Assembly: GCF_008831285.2 (NCBI RefSeq)
Contig: NC_045140.1
Location: forward strand, 24,384,131-24,448,130
From: Nymphaea colorata
Taxonomy: Eukaryota; Streptophyta; Magnoliopsida; Nymphaeales; Nymphaeaceae
DNA: 64,000 bases
Direction: 5' to 3'
Shown here: positions 12,101-23,350 of the stretch, piece by piece
Layout of the letters: every line of letters starts with the position of its first letter
Numbering within the stretch: position 1 is the stretch's first letter
Translations under genes and position numbers: made by a program
The notes under the pieces: generated by a model
Database searches by the model: none
Seen by the model: the letters and a program-made list of their open reading frames with translations, nothing else
Told to the model about the DNA's origin: nothing

Positions 12101-14525
12101 GTTAAAAATTTAAGATAGACTAAAAAGGCAATTGTCTCACAAAGAAGAAATATTTATTTTGAACTTGCAGCATTTGCAACCTATGTTCTTAAGACCTCGC
12201 CTAAGCATCAGTCCACACCTGTCGCCTAAGTCCACCACTTAGGTGATGGAATAGGTTTTGGCACCTAGGTTGGTGCCTAGGCACCACAACACGCCTGGTC
12301 CATGGGAAAGTGAAAAGTCACCTTCCCTTTCAATTAAAGTTTCTTAATTGAGTATATACTGTTATGTACCTTATTTTGTATTGATTACATATTTTTATGT
12401 ACTGTTATGTTGATCATGTTGTTATATGTATATTGTTAGTCACTTAGTCTGTTATATAGTATTGTGATACCTCATACTTGTTATATGTATACATTCGTAT
12501 GGTCATGTTACGTACTTATATCATATAGTTATATGCATTGTTAATTTGTTATACTTGCTATAAACTTATATGTATATACTATTATGTTAAATTGTATTAT
12601 AATACAATTTGCTATTCCTATTATATGTATTGTAATATGTGTTATATGTATATACTGCTATGTACAGTCTGTTGTAAATGTTATATAGTATTGCATCAAC
12701 CTATTATATGTATATTGTTAGCCTGTTATATAATACGTAGTATTGTGATACCTGCTACATGTATACGTTGATATGGTTATGTAGTTATATGTATTGTTAT
12801 TGTTGTCTACTTATATGTATACTATTACACTGTTAGCTTTTTTTGTTATATTATGTCATTCTTTAAGTACAGATGAATTAAAGCCTTCTTGCAAATTTAC
12901 ATTCCTTCTTCTAGAGATTAGAATTTTTTTTTTTTGGGTATTAGATTACATTTAATGAGTAATGTTAAACTTCTTCTATTGATTTTGCATATTCAATGAA
13001 GTCAACAATTAATTTTTGAATGTTTAAGTTGATTATGCTTGTCATATTACTACTCTCCACATTTCAAATATCAATAATAGTTAATCAAAATAACTTGACA
13101 TATTAACATAACTAAAAAAAATTGGTTGATTTTCTTGCCTAGGCACTAGGCATTGCCTGGCGCCCGAGCAGCACCTAGACTCCTTGACAACATAGTTTGC
13201 AACATAACGTCATCAATATGTAAAGGGCTTCTGTTTTGTAGTTTTCATCTCATGAAAATAGGTACCTAACTGGCTCCTTTTCCACCATGTAAACAAGAAA
13301 CGGTCTCGTTCTCCATAGACATCATCCACAAACTCCCACATAAGGACACACAAGGCATTGTAAGATCGTACATGCATGCAGACATACATGCACAGACATC
13401 AAGTTCATGATTTACTAGGATTGCATCCGTTAGAAGCTGAGAGTCTCCTTTTCTTCCCTAGGTTTTTACTCTGATTACTTTTCTTACTTCTTAGACTCTT
13501 AGTTAACCAAATAAATGGCAAAAAGGATGGAAAAGTGTACAAAGGCCTCCTCCTTGCCTAATATAAAAATATTAAGAAATGTGCAAGTTCCGTGCCCAAT
13601 AGACTGAGCCAAAACCTTATTGGATGTAGATTTACAAGAAAAATTGGATGCCTGTTAACTATGTGGGTCAAACCTAGAACCCGGTGACAAATCCCCATCA
13701 AGCAAAGATTAACTTCACGAAGCCACTTATGGCATATAATCCACTGCTTTTCACAAAAGGAAGGCTGCAGTGGTTTGAAGGTCATTCACGTCACAATATG
13801 CAAACAAACAGCTATACAAGGGAGCAGACACCCTAATACAGCATCAAACTTTTGCAGAAGAGGATATTTGCAGATGAACTGTAACATGAAGTTACGATCC
13901 TATTTCGCACCCTTATTCGGGTTGCACGACTGAAAGAAAACAGAAAAGGCAAGTGATTAGGCAACAGCATATCTACGGATAATATGCAACAAATAAAAGG
14001 AAAGAAAATGGCAACAGAGTAGACACGCCTGGTTCTAGATCCTCCACATTCAATCTGACAAATACACAATCTGAGAACCATCGGAGCAACAAAAGAGTTA
14101 TGAACATTCCAAAAACAAAGGAATCCATAACAATTTGCAAAGGATGACTAACCCAGTAGCTGTTTGCGTCATCAACGTTAGGGAAACCAGTGACGGATTG
14201 CTGACCGCTTCCAGAGCCATAAGGCACCTCATGAGAATGCAACCGGAATTTCGTCTTCTCGTGCATCAATTTCAGAACCGACCCATACGTAATCTGCAGC
14301 ATCCAACGCAATACACAATGAAAAGAAGCAGAACAAAGAAACAGAAAGCTGGCGGAACGTCCAACTGGAAATGCAACTAGGGCACAAGAAACAGAGATCC
14401 TCCAGCGAAAATTGGTATCGCACCTCGACCCCTTCAGGATTAGCCGAAACCGGGGACGTATAGGAGAAGTCGGAGTCAAGATTCAGGAGAAGGAAGACGG
14501 AAAGGGCTAGGAGGGAGGCTCCCAT
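9127..14525 (-). CDS. SDF2: SDF2-like MIR-domain protein of the endoplasmic reticulum
   Basis: Stromal cell-derived factor 2 works with ERdj3B and BiP in ER protein folding; in Arabidopsis it is needed for receptor-kinase biogenesis. The model has six exons on the minus strand: 14424-14525, 14153-14293, 11383-11523, 9553-9602, 9315-9444, 9127-9222. They join in phase to 219 residues, close to the Arabidopsis length of about 218. The start at 14525 gives a hydrophobic signal peptide (MGASLLALSVFLLLNL). MIR motifs follow, with HEKTKFRLHSHEVPYGSGSG near 43-62, RTRKWLHSHLHASPISG in the second and GGYLHSHDKKYSRIAGGQQE in the third; the C-terminus is SGGDKSSS. All introns are GT-AG. The large introns 2 and 3 each carry a transposon (12181-13195 and 9891-10682). 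Intron 4 is only 108 bases and opens with a CT repeat directly at the donor. No H/KDEL tail, as is usual for plant SDF2. Confidence 0.93.
9891..10682. mobile_element. Non-autonomous hAT-like element, GTATCG family, copy 1 (inside SDF2 intron 3)
   Basis: The ends carry subterminal copies of ATCGTACGATACG-like words. The right end, read on the minus strand, begins CAATGTTGTAAAAGGTGTAG and matches the left end of the copy at 29441-30124, so the two are inverted relative to each other. Flanks GTTTAACC and GGTTAAAC agree at 6 of 8 positions, a weak target duplication. The interior is AT-rich with no transposase frame. Confidence 0.6.
12181..13195. mobile_element. Non-autonomous hAT-like element with exact 8-bp duplication (inside SDF2 intron 2)
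   Basis: The element starts CTATGTTCTTAAGACC and ends in CTTGACAACATAG, whose inverse is CTATGTTGTCAAG, giving short imperfect terminal inverted repeats. It is flanked on both sides by TTTGCAAC (12173-12180 and 13196-13203), an exact 8-bp target-site duplication typical of the hAT superfamily. Subterminal regions are rich in CCTAGGCACC-like words. The middle (about 12340-12850) is a degenerate array of TTATATGTATACTGTTATGT-type units. No transposase is encoded. Confidence 0.85.
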
Positions 14526-14798
14526 GGAGAAAAGGGCGAGAAGGAACCAATTCTGCTGCCAGAAAGGAAGGACTGGAGAAATAGACCCTCTGTACACGAT
14601 CCTGGTGGGCACCGAAGAAGACGATGAAGAAGAGGAACCAGCGCTCTTCCTCCGCGATACCGAAGATTGCGTAGATGAGAGGGAAGCGTCCCTCGCCGGC
14701 GGAGCCACGTTTCCGGTGTTTCCTACCCAGATTGGTTCCGCTCCCAACTGCCGCCTGGCTCCCCCAATTTCCCTCTCTCGGTCTCGAATCCCTGTCGG

Positions 14799-14807
14799 TG
14801 TTTATAG
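14799..14807 (-). promoter_or_regulatory. Possible TATA box of SDF2
   Basis: The minus strand reads CTATAAACA about 275 bases upstream of the SDF2 ATG. It would give a leader of roughly 245 bases, which fits the open but ATG-less reading frame upstream of the start codon being untranslated. Confidence 0.4.
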
Positions 14808-15239
14808 TTCTCGGTTTATTTCGGTTTCTGTCACCGGTGGGACCGATCTGTTCCTCGTTGATGACGAGATGTTTACGCATTTGGACCAATAAAAATGTGA
14901 CATGTGGCCTTTTTTGGACGTGGCAATCTGTGATTGGCGAAACTAGGGTGGGAAGAACGAGTTCAGGACTTCAACAACACGGTCCGTTCCGTCTTCCTGA
15001 TGTCAACGGGTCGCATGTTGATTACGATCATTACTTGGATTTGATATATATATGACCACACGTTTGCATCCGAATTCAAATGTTCCTGCTTGGGTTGGGT
15101 TTTGTTATTGGAAAAACTTCATGTGAATCTAGTCTCCTAGTCATGAATTTCCGAGACTAACCCATTCATTTCAAGAAATGGGACTGTAGATAGATAGTCA
15201 CTTTTTAGACCTCTCGAGATATTTTTATGTTGCAAAAAG

Positions 15240-16930
15240 AAAGAGTGATGGAGCTTGGTGGTCAAACTTCATGCCATCACTTGTAAACTACCGAACAAAA
15301 TGGCAGCCGAGTTTTTATGGGTTGATACAGCAAACCACAAAAACCATCATCGTATCAAATGGGCTACTTTATGTCTTCTTAAGTCAGAGGATGGTGTAGG
15401 ATTCAGAGACCCTATTGAAACTAATCAGGCAAACTTGGCGTTCTTAGTGTATTGCATGTCTCAGCAATCATCACTCTGGCCAGAGCTTGTTAGAGGTCGT
15501 TACTATGAGCGAGAAGGCCTGACGAACAATAGTATAAGGGGAAAAAGAGTGTCCAAAGCATGGTGTAGGGCTCTGCATGCTTGGAGTAGGATTGAAGGTG
15601 ATGTCCACTTGAAGATTGGCAATGGTGAGCTGACCAAATTCTGAACTGACCAGTGGGGAGCAGATCGACTGATAGATAAAATCCCAACTTCCCATCTACA
15701 TTTGGTTCGTGACACGATTGGGAGCAACGTTAAAGACATTATGAAAGTGAATGGGGATTACATTAGTCACTTCCTTGCTAGATTAAACATTCCTTTCAAC
15801 TATCCTGATCTTGAGGATGAGCAGCCAAATGTCTTGGTATGGAGATGTGGAGATCAAAGGGACTTCAATGGGTGTGAACTTTGGTAAATGATTAGGAAGA
15901 AAGGTCTTAAGAACAATGACAATATGCTCGCGTGGAAATGGAGAGGACTTCCAAGAGCTACCTGGACTGTTTATTTAGGTGTCTCAGGACGCTTTCTTAC
16001 GGATAGTTTTGTGCAAAAACAAGGTCAATCCCTAGCTTCGAGGTGCCCTGTTTGCCAACAAGAGATCGAAGACCTCAAACATGTGTTCTTCACTTGTAAA
16101 GGAGTCCGGTCTATCTAGAATTGCATTTTTTATAAATTTGGGAGGGCCAAACAGTGGCATAGGAGTCCCAATAACATAATGCAAGGTCTATCTGGTGGCA
16201 CAAGAAAGACTTTAAAGAAAAAAACTTTCATAAATGTTGGAAAGACAGTTTCATATGGCGATATGGTTCATTTGGAAAACTCGTAATCACAGTAAACATA
16301 AAGACGATCTCCTATCGGCAACTTGGCGACATAGTTTTGGATGCACTGAAGTGAGTTCTGGTAGAATTTCCATTGGAAAGGAACCCAGCATAACAAAATT
16401 TGTAATTGGCGCTCTGGGATTCCATGGAGCAAGGGAGTCATTTATGATGATAGATGGGTTGAAATCAGCATTTATTCGTGGTGCAAGTGCAGCAAAAGAG
16501 GAGTAGCAAGCCTCATTAGAGACGTCTCTGGAGGATTCCAATTTGGCTTGGCTTGTTTGTTCGGGAACAACGCAGGGTGGTGGGAGACAAAGGTTCTTCT
16601 GGAATGAAGATAACTCTGGGTGCATTTATTTGCATGCCAATGATGGTGATTAGAAGAAGCACTTATGCAACATCATTGAACGGAGAAACTGCAAATCTTT
16701 TTATGAGGAGCAACAGCTTTCTTAATAGGCTTTCCATTAGCAAGGGATGGCCGCTTGCTAAAAGTACTCACCTTTTGTTTACTATTCCAATCAATGGTTT
16801 GTATAAGAAATGGATTTCCCATGACAACATGTGGGTTCCATTTAACGAAAGTCACACTATGCGTTGAGGTTCTCTGGGGACCCATTTTTTGTTGTACATA
16901 TTACCTCATTTTGTTGCAATAAAAGGTTAG
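15240..16930 (+). pseudogene. Decayed LINE (non-LTR retrotransposon) 3' part: RT C-terminus, zf-RVT and RNase H remnants
   Basis: One frame from 15255 to about 16130 reads like the C-terminal part of a plant LINE polymerase: KWATLCLLKSEDGVGFRDP, then DVHLKIGNGELTKF, then the zinc-binding zf-RVT region ending CPVCQQEIEDLKHVFFTCKG. The frame is broken by in-frame stops near 15642, 15885 and 16116. Two of them (TGA at 15642-15644, TAG at 16116-16118) fall where the family usually has tryptophan, as expected from TGG decay. In another frame near 16470-16600 an RNase H-like stretch follows (GVASLIRDVSGGFQFG). The 3' end near 16925 has a T-rich stretch and AATAAAA, typical of plant LINE tails. The 5' half is absent, as in a truncated insertion. 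It is not functional. Confidence 0.8.
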
Positions 16931-18594
16931 GAGCCTAACCCCCACACAGCCATTGTCCGGAACCATATGCAAATTGAAACAATGTGGATAAAGCACTTGA
17001 AAGCATGTCTAGTATCTTATGAAGATGAAGATAAAGGTAGGGACTTGAGTTTTGTTGTTGGCGATAATTGTCATCCAACATTCATCTCAAAGTGGATGGA
17101 GTTGGGACGTGAACAGATCAGATTCAGTTCCGGTAATACTCAAAGTGGAACTTGAACTTGGAATCAAGATCTGACTACCATAAATAGGTCGGCGTTTGAA
17201 ACGCTTTTAGATTCGGACGCCCATCATAGAACTGTGCAAGAAAAGCAAAAAATTAAACTGAGCATAAACCTATTCTAATAAGGTAATCCAACCCAAATAG
17301 TTGGATATGATTAAATAGAATAGTATATTCAAATAACTGAAGTCTCAAATCCACCACTTCAATATGGCCAGATTGCTCAAGTCCCAGGAGGATAGCTCCT
17401 TTGATCACATAGAGAATTCTCGAGTCTAGGACTCGAGTACATCTTTTGCATGTCACAATTTTTTTTTCTTAAAGGGAAAACAAATATGGCAACAAAAATC
17501 AGCCATGCATTGGAATTTGAAATAATGGAATTATGACATGGTATTTAATGGGTGAAAGAAAGTCACAGTTACTATGAAAAAGCATTTCTCAAGAAGAATA
17601 TTGTGGTTTTAGAATACATGTTCTTATAACATGTTCCAGAAATACGACGTTCTTGTTTCAAAGAATATAGTGTGATTTATATTCAGCATTTATTGTTGGA
17701 TCTAGAGCAACATTCACAATCACATTATGTTTTCTAAAACAAAATATAGTGTTTTTTTCACATCTATGCTCTAAAAAACAATATTCCTCTTATAGGTTTC
17801 TCTTTTATATTTTGATTTTTTACCATGTATATACATATTTTCTATACATCTATTCAAATCTGAATGGTAATGCACCGATTAATTTGTAAGAGTGTTGAAT
17901 CCAATTCCAGAAGGAAAATAATCATGCAGTAGATCTGGGCAACACACGAATTCATATAAACCCATAAGCAATAATACGGCACTGCAACACTTACAATGAC
18001 ATACACAACGGTCAGTACAAAGTAACGCCTTAGTGCAATATCGACGACGACGCGTACAATAATGCGCATGAAAGTAATGTCCGTCGTTACGCTTCAAAAG
18101 ATTTCTGGAAGCACCGATCCGTTTTCGTACTGTTGTAAACGTTTTTCTATTTTTTGTACTTCACTTATCTCATAAAGATCATAAGTGCATATTATCAAAA
18201 ATATGAAGAAAATGGGTTTCAGCAGAAAAAACATTGATTACAAATGGTCTTGACGAAACATCACTTGTCTAATGTATCATTCATCCTTAAAGACCCCATC
18301 AATGAATATACCCAACTGACAAAAGCAGGTTGCCCAAATTGTTTCCACCTTAAACTGAAACGAGTTTATTGTTTTCACTAAGAGCAAACTTCTGAACCTG
18401 TCAACGGTAAAAAAAAAAAAACTGTGTTTATTTCTAATGGATAAACAGGTAAACTACATCAGCAATAACCATGTATTAACTTCACAGCAGGTTTTCCAAG
18501 ACGCAGATATCAAAATTGATCACAGGCACCCTCTGGCTGCTGAAGGATACAATACCAAAAGTGCAAGAACAGTCACAAAGCACACCTACAAGAA
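16931..18594. other. Intergenic stretch between the LINE relic and TRAPPC5
   Basis: I see no gene here. The minus-strand open frames near 17.85-18.1 kb have no recognisable family features. The right end probably contains the 3' untranslated region of TRAPPC5. Confidence 0.5.
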
Positions 18595-21500
18595 TCAGCC
18601 AAGTCTCGCTTCCCTCTGTAGAACCTGATCCAGAGACAGGTCAAATAACACCAAACATGACATTAATAAATCTATATCATTAAAAAAAAAACAAAGAAAT
18701 ATCTTAAATTGTCATCCATAGCAATTATGCAAATTTTCACTTGTTCAGCAACAAACCGACACAGTTAAAATCAATTGAAACACTAGAAAAACATTCCACT
18801 GGATGACCAATTGACACAAGGATAAGCATACAAAGAGAGTGAGAACTCAAATGGGCACAAAATGGACCGTAGTGGGGTCGAATGCTAATAAGTGTACAAC
18901 TAGAAAAAGAAAATTGCAAAACGCAGCAGAAAATATTTTAGCATACATAACAAGATCTTGTCATGAGTGCAACCTTTGAAAAACAACTTAAATAAAGAGT
19001 TGTCATTTTGACGAGGTATCAACATAGAACAAACAAAAAACACAATGTAGAACTGCATGATCGAGAGAAAACCAGCATAAAAAAAACAATTGAGATCTAA
19101 ATGATGTGAAAAAAGAATTTTTTTTTTAAAAAAAAGCATGCTTCCAACCTTAACAATGAAAGTGTGTATATGGTGATCATCTCATGGCCATTGAGAAGAA
19201 TCAGATGGTTAATTTCAAAAGAAAAATGAACTTGCAACCAAGCAACCTCACATAGTTGCTGGCATATGGTGCAGAATAGCTGATTCTGACATGGTTGGTT
19301 TCATGACAGCGTGCAAGGTGCTGGTACAAGGTGAAACAAATCGGATTTGTGACATGGCTAGTTTTCTGGACAAGGTGCAAGAAAGGTCATAGCTGGATCA
19401 TAAATGCTACAAACAAGCATGATAGAAACGACATACACCAGTAAATAGATGGCCTAACTATGATGATTAAAATTACAGAAATCATGAAACCTTAACAAAA
19501 ATATATATACCATTCATCATTATACTGTGTTTCACACATAACAGCACTACAAGCACCTAGCACGATCATCTAGAATTACAGAATCAATAATTTATGCATT
19601 GTGGCCACTTTCATGCGATGATTTATTCACTGCTTTTGCAAAGAGTTTGCCAAAGCAAATTAAGAAATAATCATCAGTATTTCATGAGATAACAATCGAA
19701 AAGCTAGAGAAGCTAAACACGTAATCTTGCCTCTTCAGCAAATTTTATCAAGAGAGTGGTCCGTGGTCGTTGTTGGCCTTCCACTGGCACAAAATGAGCT
19801 GACACTGCAGCAGGAAAACCAGCACTGTCCAGAACACCCTATAGTAATAAAATTACAGACAACTTTCAGATATTATCACCTAAGGTCAAAGGAAGAAGTT
19901 TTGTCTCACAGCAAAATCAACATACCCTCACAATGCCAGCAACAAAAGCCCCACAATTGAATGCACCCATATCCTTTGGAATGGAGATAAACCTTCAACA
20001 AAGTATAGCACAAACTAAGAGCATAGATATAAAAGCCATAGATATCCTATCAAAAACATCCCTTCTCAATCAAGAAAAGAAAAAAAAACAATAATGCAGT
20101 GCAAAATATAATAGAAGGCAATACCGATTGACAAGAAGTTCTTTCTCACTGATCATATACTCATCTTCATGTTCTGTCCCTTTCTCAAGCGAGTCAGCTA
20201 CCTACAATGATCATACGGAATATGTAAACTTAAAATCTTAAATTGCACATGCAAGTAGCTTCAGTATATTTTGAAGCCCAACTAAGGCAGACTACATTAT
20301 TCATGGCTAGAGAAGGGCCTGACCTTTCCGAACAACACTTTCCATACTGTACTGTGCACAAAAGATAAAATCCCCAGCAAGCGTGTTTCCCTTCTATTTC
20401 CCTATAATGTCAAAAGTAAAAAAGCAAGTTAACATCTGTAACAATCACAGTAGAAACTAGCAAGACACTCTAGAAAAACTACGTTCACAGACGAAATTAT
20501 AAAATTAAGATTACATCATGAGCTTGAGTTGGTGTCTAATGGAAAATACCCTTACAGTTACATAACCGTGTGAACTCAGAAACTAATCTACTTTGGAGTC
20601 CATCATGGTTCGATATATGGTAATTGACACATTAAGGTGCATCAGATGGAAACAACCATAACTCAGAAGCAATTTCGCCCTCAAAAATTTAACAAACCAA
20701 ATTGTCATTCATCAATCAATAACTTTTGGACACCTTATCCCTATGGCAAAGAAGCTCCAATGCTCTTGCTCCAACAGCATAGCCTGCATCTTCTAGTCTG
20801 CCCTACATTTAAGAAATCAATGTCACGCACCATGAAAATAACGCTGAACCACTGCAATAGAAGAGGCAGAATTGTACTGAACAAATTTGCAAGTGAAGTA
20901 TGCAAGTCTTGGACCAGTAAAACTTGTAGTCAAAACCTCAAGGAGAAAGCAAAGAGATTGAGGTTGCTACATGACCAAGGATAACACAAGAAATTCAAAT
21001 CAACCCTCAAACTATTTATGAAAGTTATCACTCCCTCACAAACATAAGGTATAGACAAAGCATCTTTCACCTGATCCTATATATGTACATTTTCCAATAG
21101 AGAAAAGCATTCTCCACATCTGAATTCTTCTCTGTCATGCAATATCGAATGTAAAATTGTACGCCTAGAATTATGTGTTTTTTTATGATCTCTTCTATAA
21201 AAGCATAAAAAAAGAAGCTGTATTTACTTCTTGCAAGTTCAATGGCGAAACTAGGTTGTTAGACCAAAAGGTCGGGCAAGAACGATTACTTCTTTCCAAG
21301 GAAGTTTGTCTGGTGCGCAGCTAGTTCACAAAACAACATTGCTTGGTGCTTACCAATCCTATTAAGCCTAATAGGGCATTCAATTATACATCTAAGCTCT
21401 CGAGCAGGTTACGGTTAATATTTGTTATCAGCTTCAATGCAATCTATGTCACAACTGAAATTAGTAGTTTCCAACTATGTTATGCTACCGAAGTTGTCAA

Positions 21501-22217
21501 ACTTCTAGTAAGGGGCATTGAGAGTTTCTAGGTTCATATTTTAAATGCTTAATTGATTCTCTTACCATGTTATGGTATTTCCACATAAAATCACATAACT
21601 CCTGGCTTTCCAGTTTTCCCTTTTTCATCTTTCCCATGCCTTCCATCCGTGAGCTCTCGTTTTAATTCAGATCATGTAAACAACAAAAGAACTATCAAGA
21701 ACAGGGATTGCGTCGACACACTTTAACCCACACGACGCTTAGGAAAAAAACAAACAATTATGTTTAACGAGGCAGTTCAAATGCGGTAAATGAAATGGGT
21801 TTTACCTTCTTTCCAACTCGGCAATGTTGTCCACTTGCGTCTGGTTGTACTGTACGAGCTCAGAAAACAGAAATGCAAATGCGCTCATGCTAACCTGCAA
21901 AAAATCCAAGGCCAAATTCTATCGGGTGAGAACTGCAGAATATGAAACACCATCCACATCAATTCCCGTTAATTTAGACCTCAAGAGCAGGACTAAGAAA
22001 GGAAATGGGACAATAGACGTGATCCCAGGTTACAGAATTTGGGATCAATGCTCAAAAAGGAATAAAAAAACAAAATTCACCAGCACACATGTACGGGGAG
22101 AGAGAGGGAGAGAGACAGAGAGAGAGGGAAGGGGGGAGGGAGCACCTCCTGTTTGCCTTTGCTAAGGGGCTTGTCCAGGACATTCGCGTACTGCTTGGCC
22201 TTCCCAACACCAATCAT
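18595..22217 (-). CDS. TRAPPC5: TRAPP complex subunit 5 (TRS31/BET3 family)
   Basis: This is a core subunit of TRAPP, the tethering complex and Rab/Ypt exchange factor of ER-Golgi and trans-Golgi traffic. Eight exons on the minus strand join in phase: 22146-22217, 21806-21894, 20734-20797, 20324-20401, 20125-20201, 19926-19992, 19731-19838, 18595-18624. The product has 194 residues, about the family length (around 195 in Arabidopsis). Hallmarks in order: [20 protein letters not shown] at the N-terminus, [80 protein letters not shown], then [18 protein letters not shown] and the final VLQREARLG. The last intron (18625-19730) starts GCAAGATT and ends CAG, so it is a GC-AG intron; using it restores the conserved C-terminus, whereas read-through would end FAEEARLRV. 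Intron 1 opens with a CT-rich tract. A GAA repeat lies in the leader. Confidence 0.94.
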
Positions 22218-22253
22218 GATGAAACGAGGGGCTGTCGCCCCTTCTCCCCTCAA

Positions 22254-22287
22254 TTTCTTCTTCTTCTTCTTCTTCTTCTTCTTCTTC
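22254..22287. repeat. TTC/GAA trinucleotide microsatellite in the TRAPPC5 leader
   Basis: About eleven TTC units on the plus strand, read as GAA repeats on the TRAPPC5 transcript strand, lie 37-70 bases upstream of the start codon, so probably in the 5' untranslated region. Confidence 0.85.
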
Positions 22288-22838
22288 CTCCAAGATCTCT
22301 CTGCTCAGCGCGTTGTGCTCAACGCATGACCGCGGACGAGCCCTAAACGAGCCTCAAAAGTATCGACATCAAGAAAATATCGGCTATAAAATTCCGCAAA
22401 ACTTAGGATGAAGCTGCTTTTGTCATGAAATTTTGCGCGGCACGTAACGAGAAGCATACTAGGCCCATAGGTTTTCTCTATTCCTATTCCCAATATTACA
22501 GCTAATTGACAAATTTATACTCTACTGTTCATAATTTGCATGTTTAGACCTGTCTTTAGACAACAATCCAAAAACATCCGACCTCAACTAGCCGGATCGA
22601 ACACTCGACTCGAGACAAACTCAAGTTCTACGGAATCCAAATTCAGTATACTTGACTTACATTTGGATTTGGGCTCGAACTTGAGTTTTTCAAGTGAGTC
22701 AATGTCTGAAACTAAATTTTAGTAACTTACTCGCTCATTTGAAATGGACTAATCCGGCCCTGACCGGCATAGCTCAAACAAGCAAGCTTGAGGAATGAGG
22801 AGTGCCTCAAGTTCAACTTGCAACGAGCTCTGTACCAT

Positions 22839-22880
22839 AAGGAAGGTGGGTCTTATCGCAAGGAAGGTGGGTCTTATCGC
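22839..22880. repeat. Two identical 21-bp tandem units
   Basis: The unit AAGGAAGGTGGGTCTTATCG plus one C occurs twice, back to back, without a mismatch. The identity suggests a recent duplication. No function is apparent. Confidence 0.9.
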
Positions 22881-23169
22881 AAGCTGAAGCACGTGTAGGT
22901 CTCATCACCTAATACCAACACAGTTCTGAACCCTAAGGACAAGAGAAAGGAGGGGGCTTTGGCACACACCGGGGTAGTGGGATTAATCCTCTCGATCACC
23001 CAAAAATAAACCAAATCCAAACCTGAAACGAAAATGTGTGAAGTTCTATACTCACCAAGTAATGGGATTCAATATAATCCATAATTTTAAGTTCTAAACG
23101 GGCTTGCTTTTCTTTGTACTAATCTTATGCAAGGCATTATGTATATGTGTGTGGATTTATGCTATGAGG

Positions 23170-23350
23170 CAGTAGTGGAGCTATATATATGCTGGTGTGG
23201 GCAGTTGTCCATGCCAACAACAAATTTTTTATTTATTTTTATATAAATGTCTTACAATTATTTACTTAGTTATATATGTTGTGTTCCTTCAAAAATGAGA
23301 ATTTCTACAAAATTCTTCCATAAGAAAAAAAAATTGGCTCTGCCACAGCT
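23170..23350 (+). repeat. Dispersed short repeat, direct copy
   Basis: Reads GTGGAGCTATATATATGCTG, then a G-rich phrase, an A/T-rich body, and ends TTGGCTCTGCCAC. It shares this plan with 4283-4470 and, inverted, with 8355-8515. Non-coding. Confidence 0.4.

Noticed and set aside
14229-14747. Longer minus-strand open frame adding 74 residues before the SDF2 signal peptide
   Set aside because: It starts with TTG, has no ATG upstream of 14525, is low-complexity (serine run), and would bury the signal peptide. It is best read as leader sequence.
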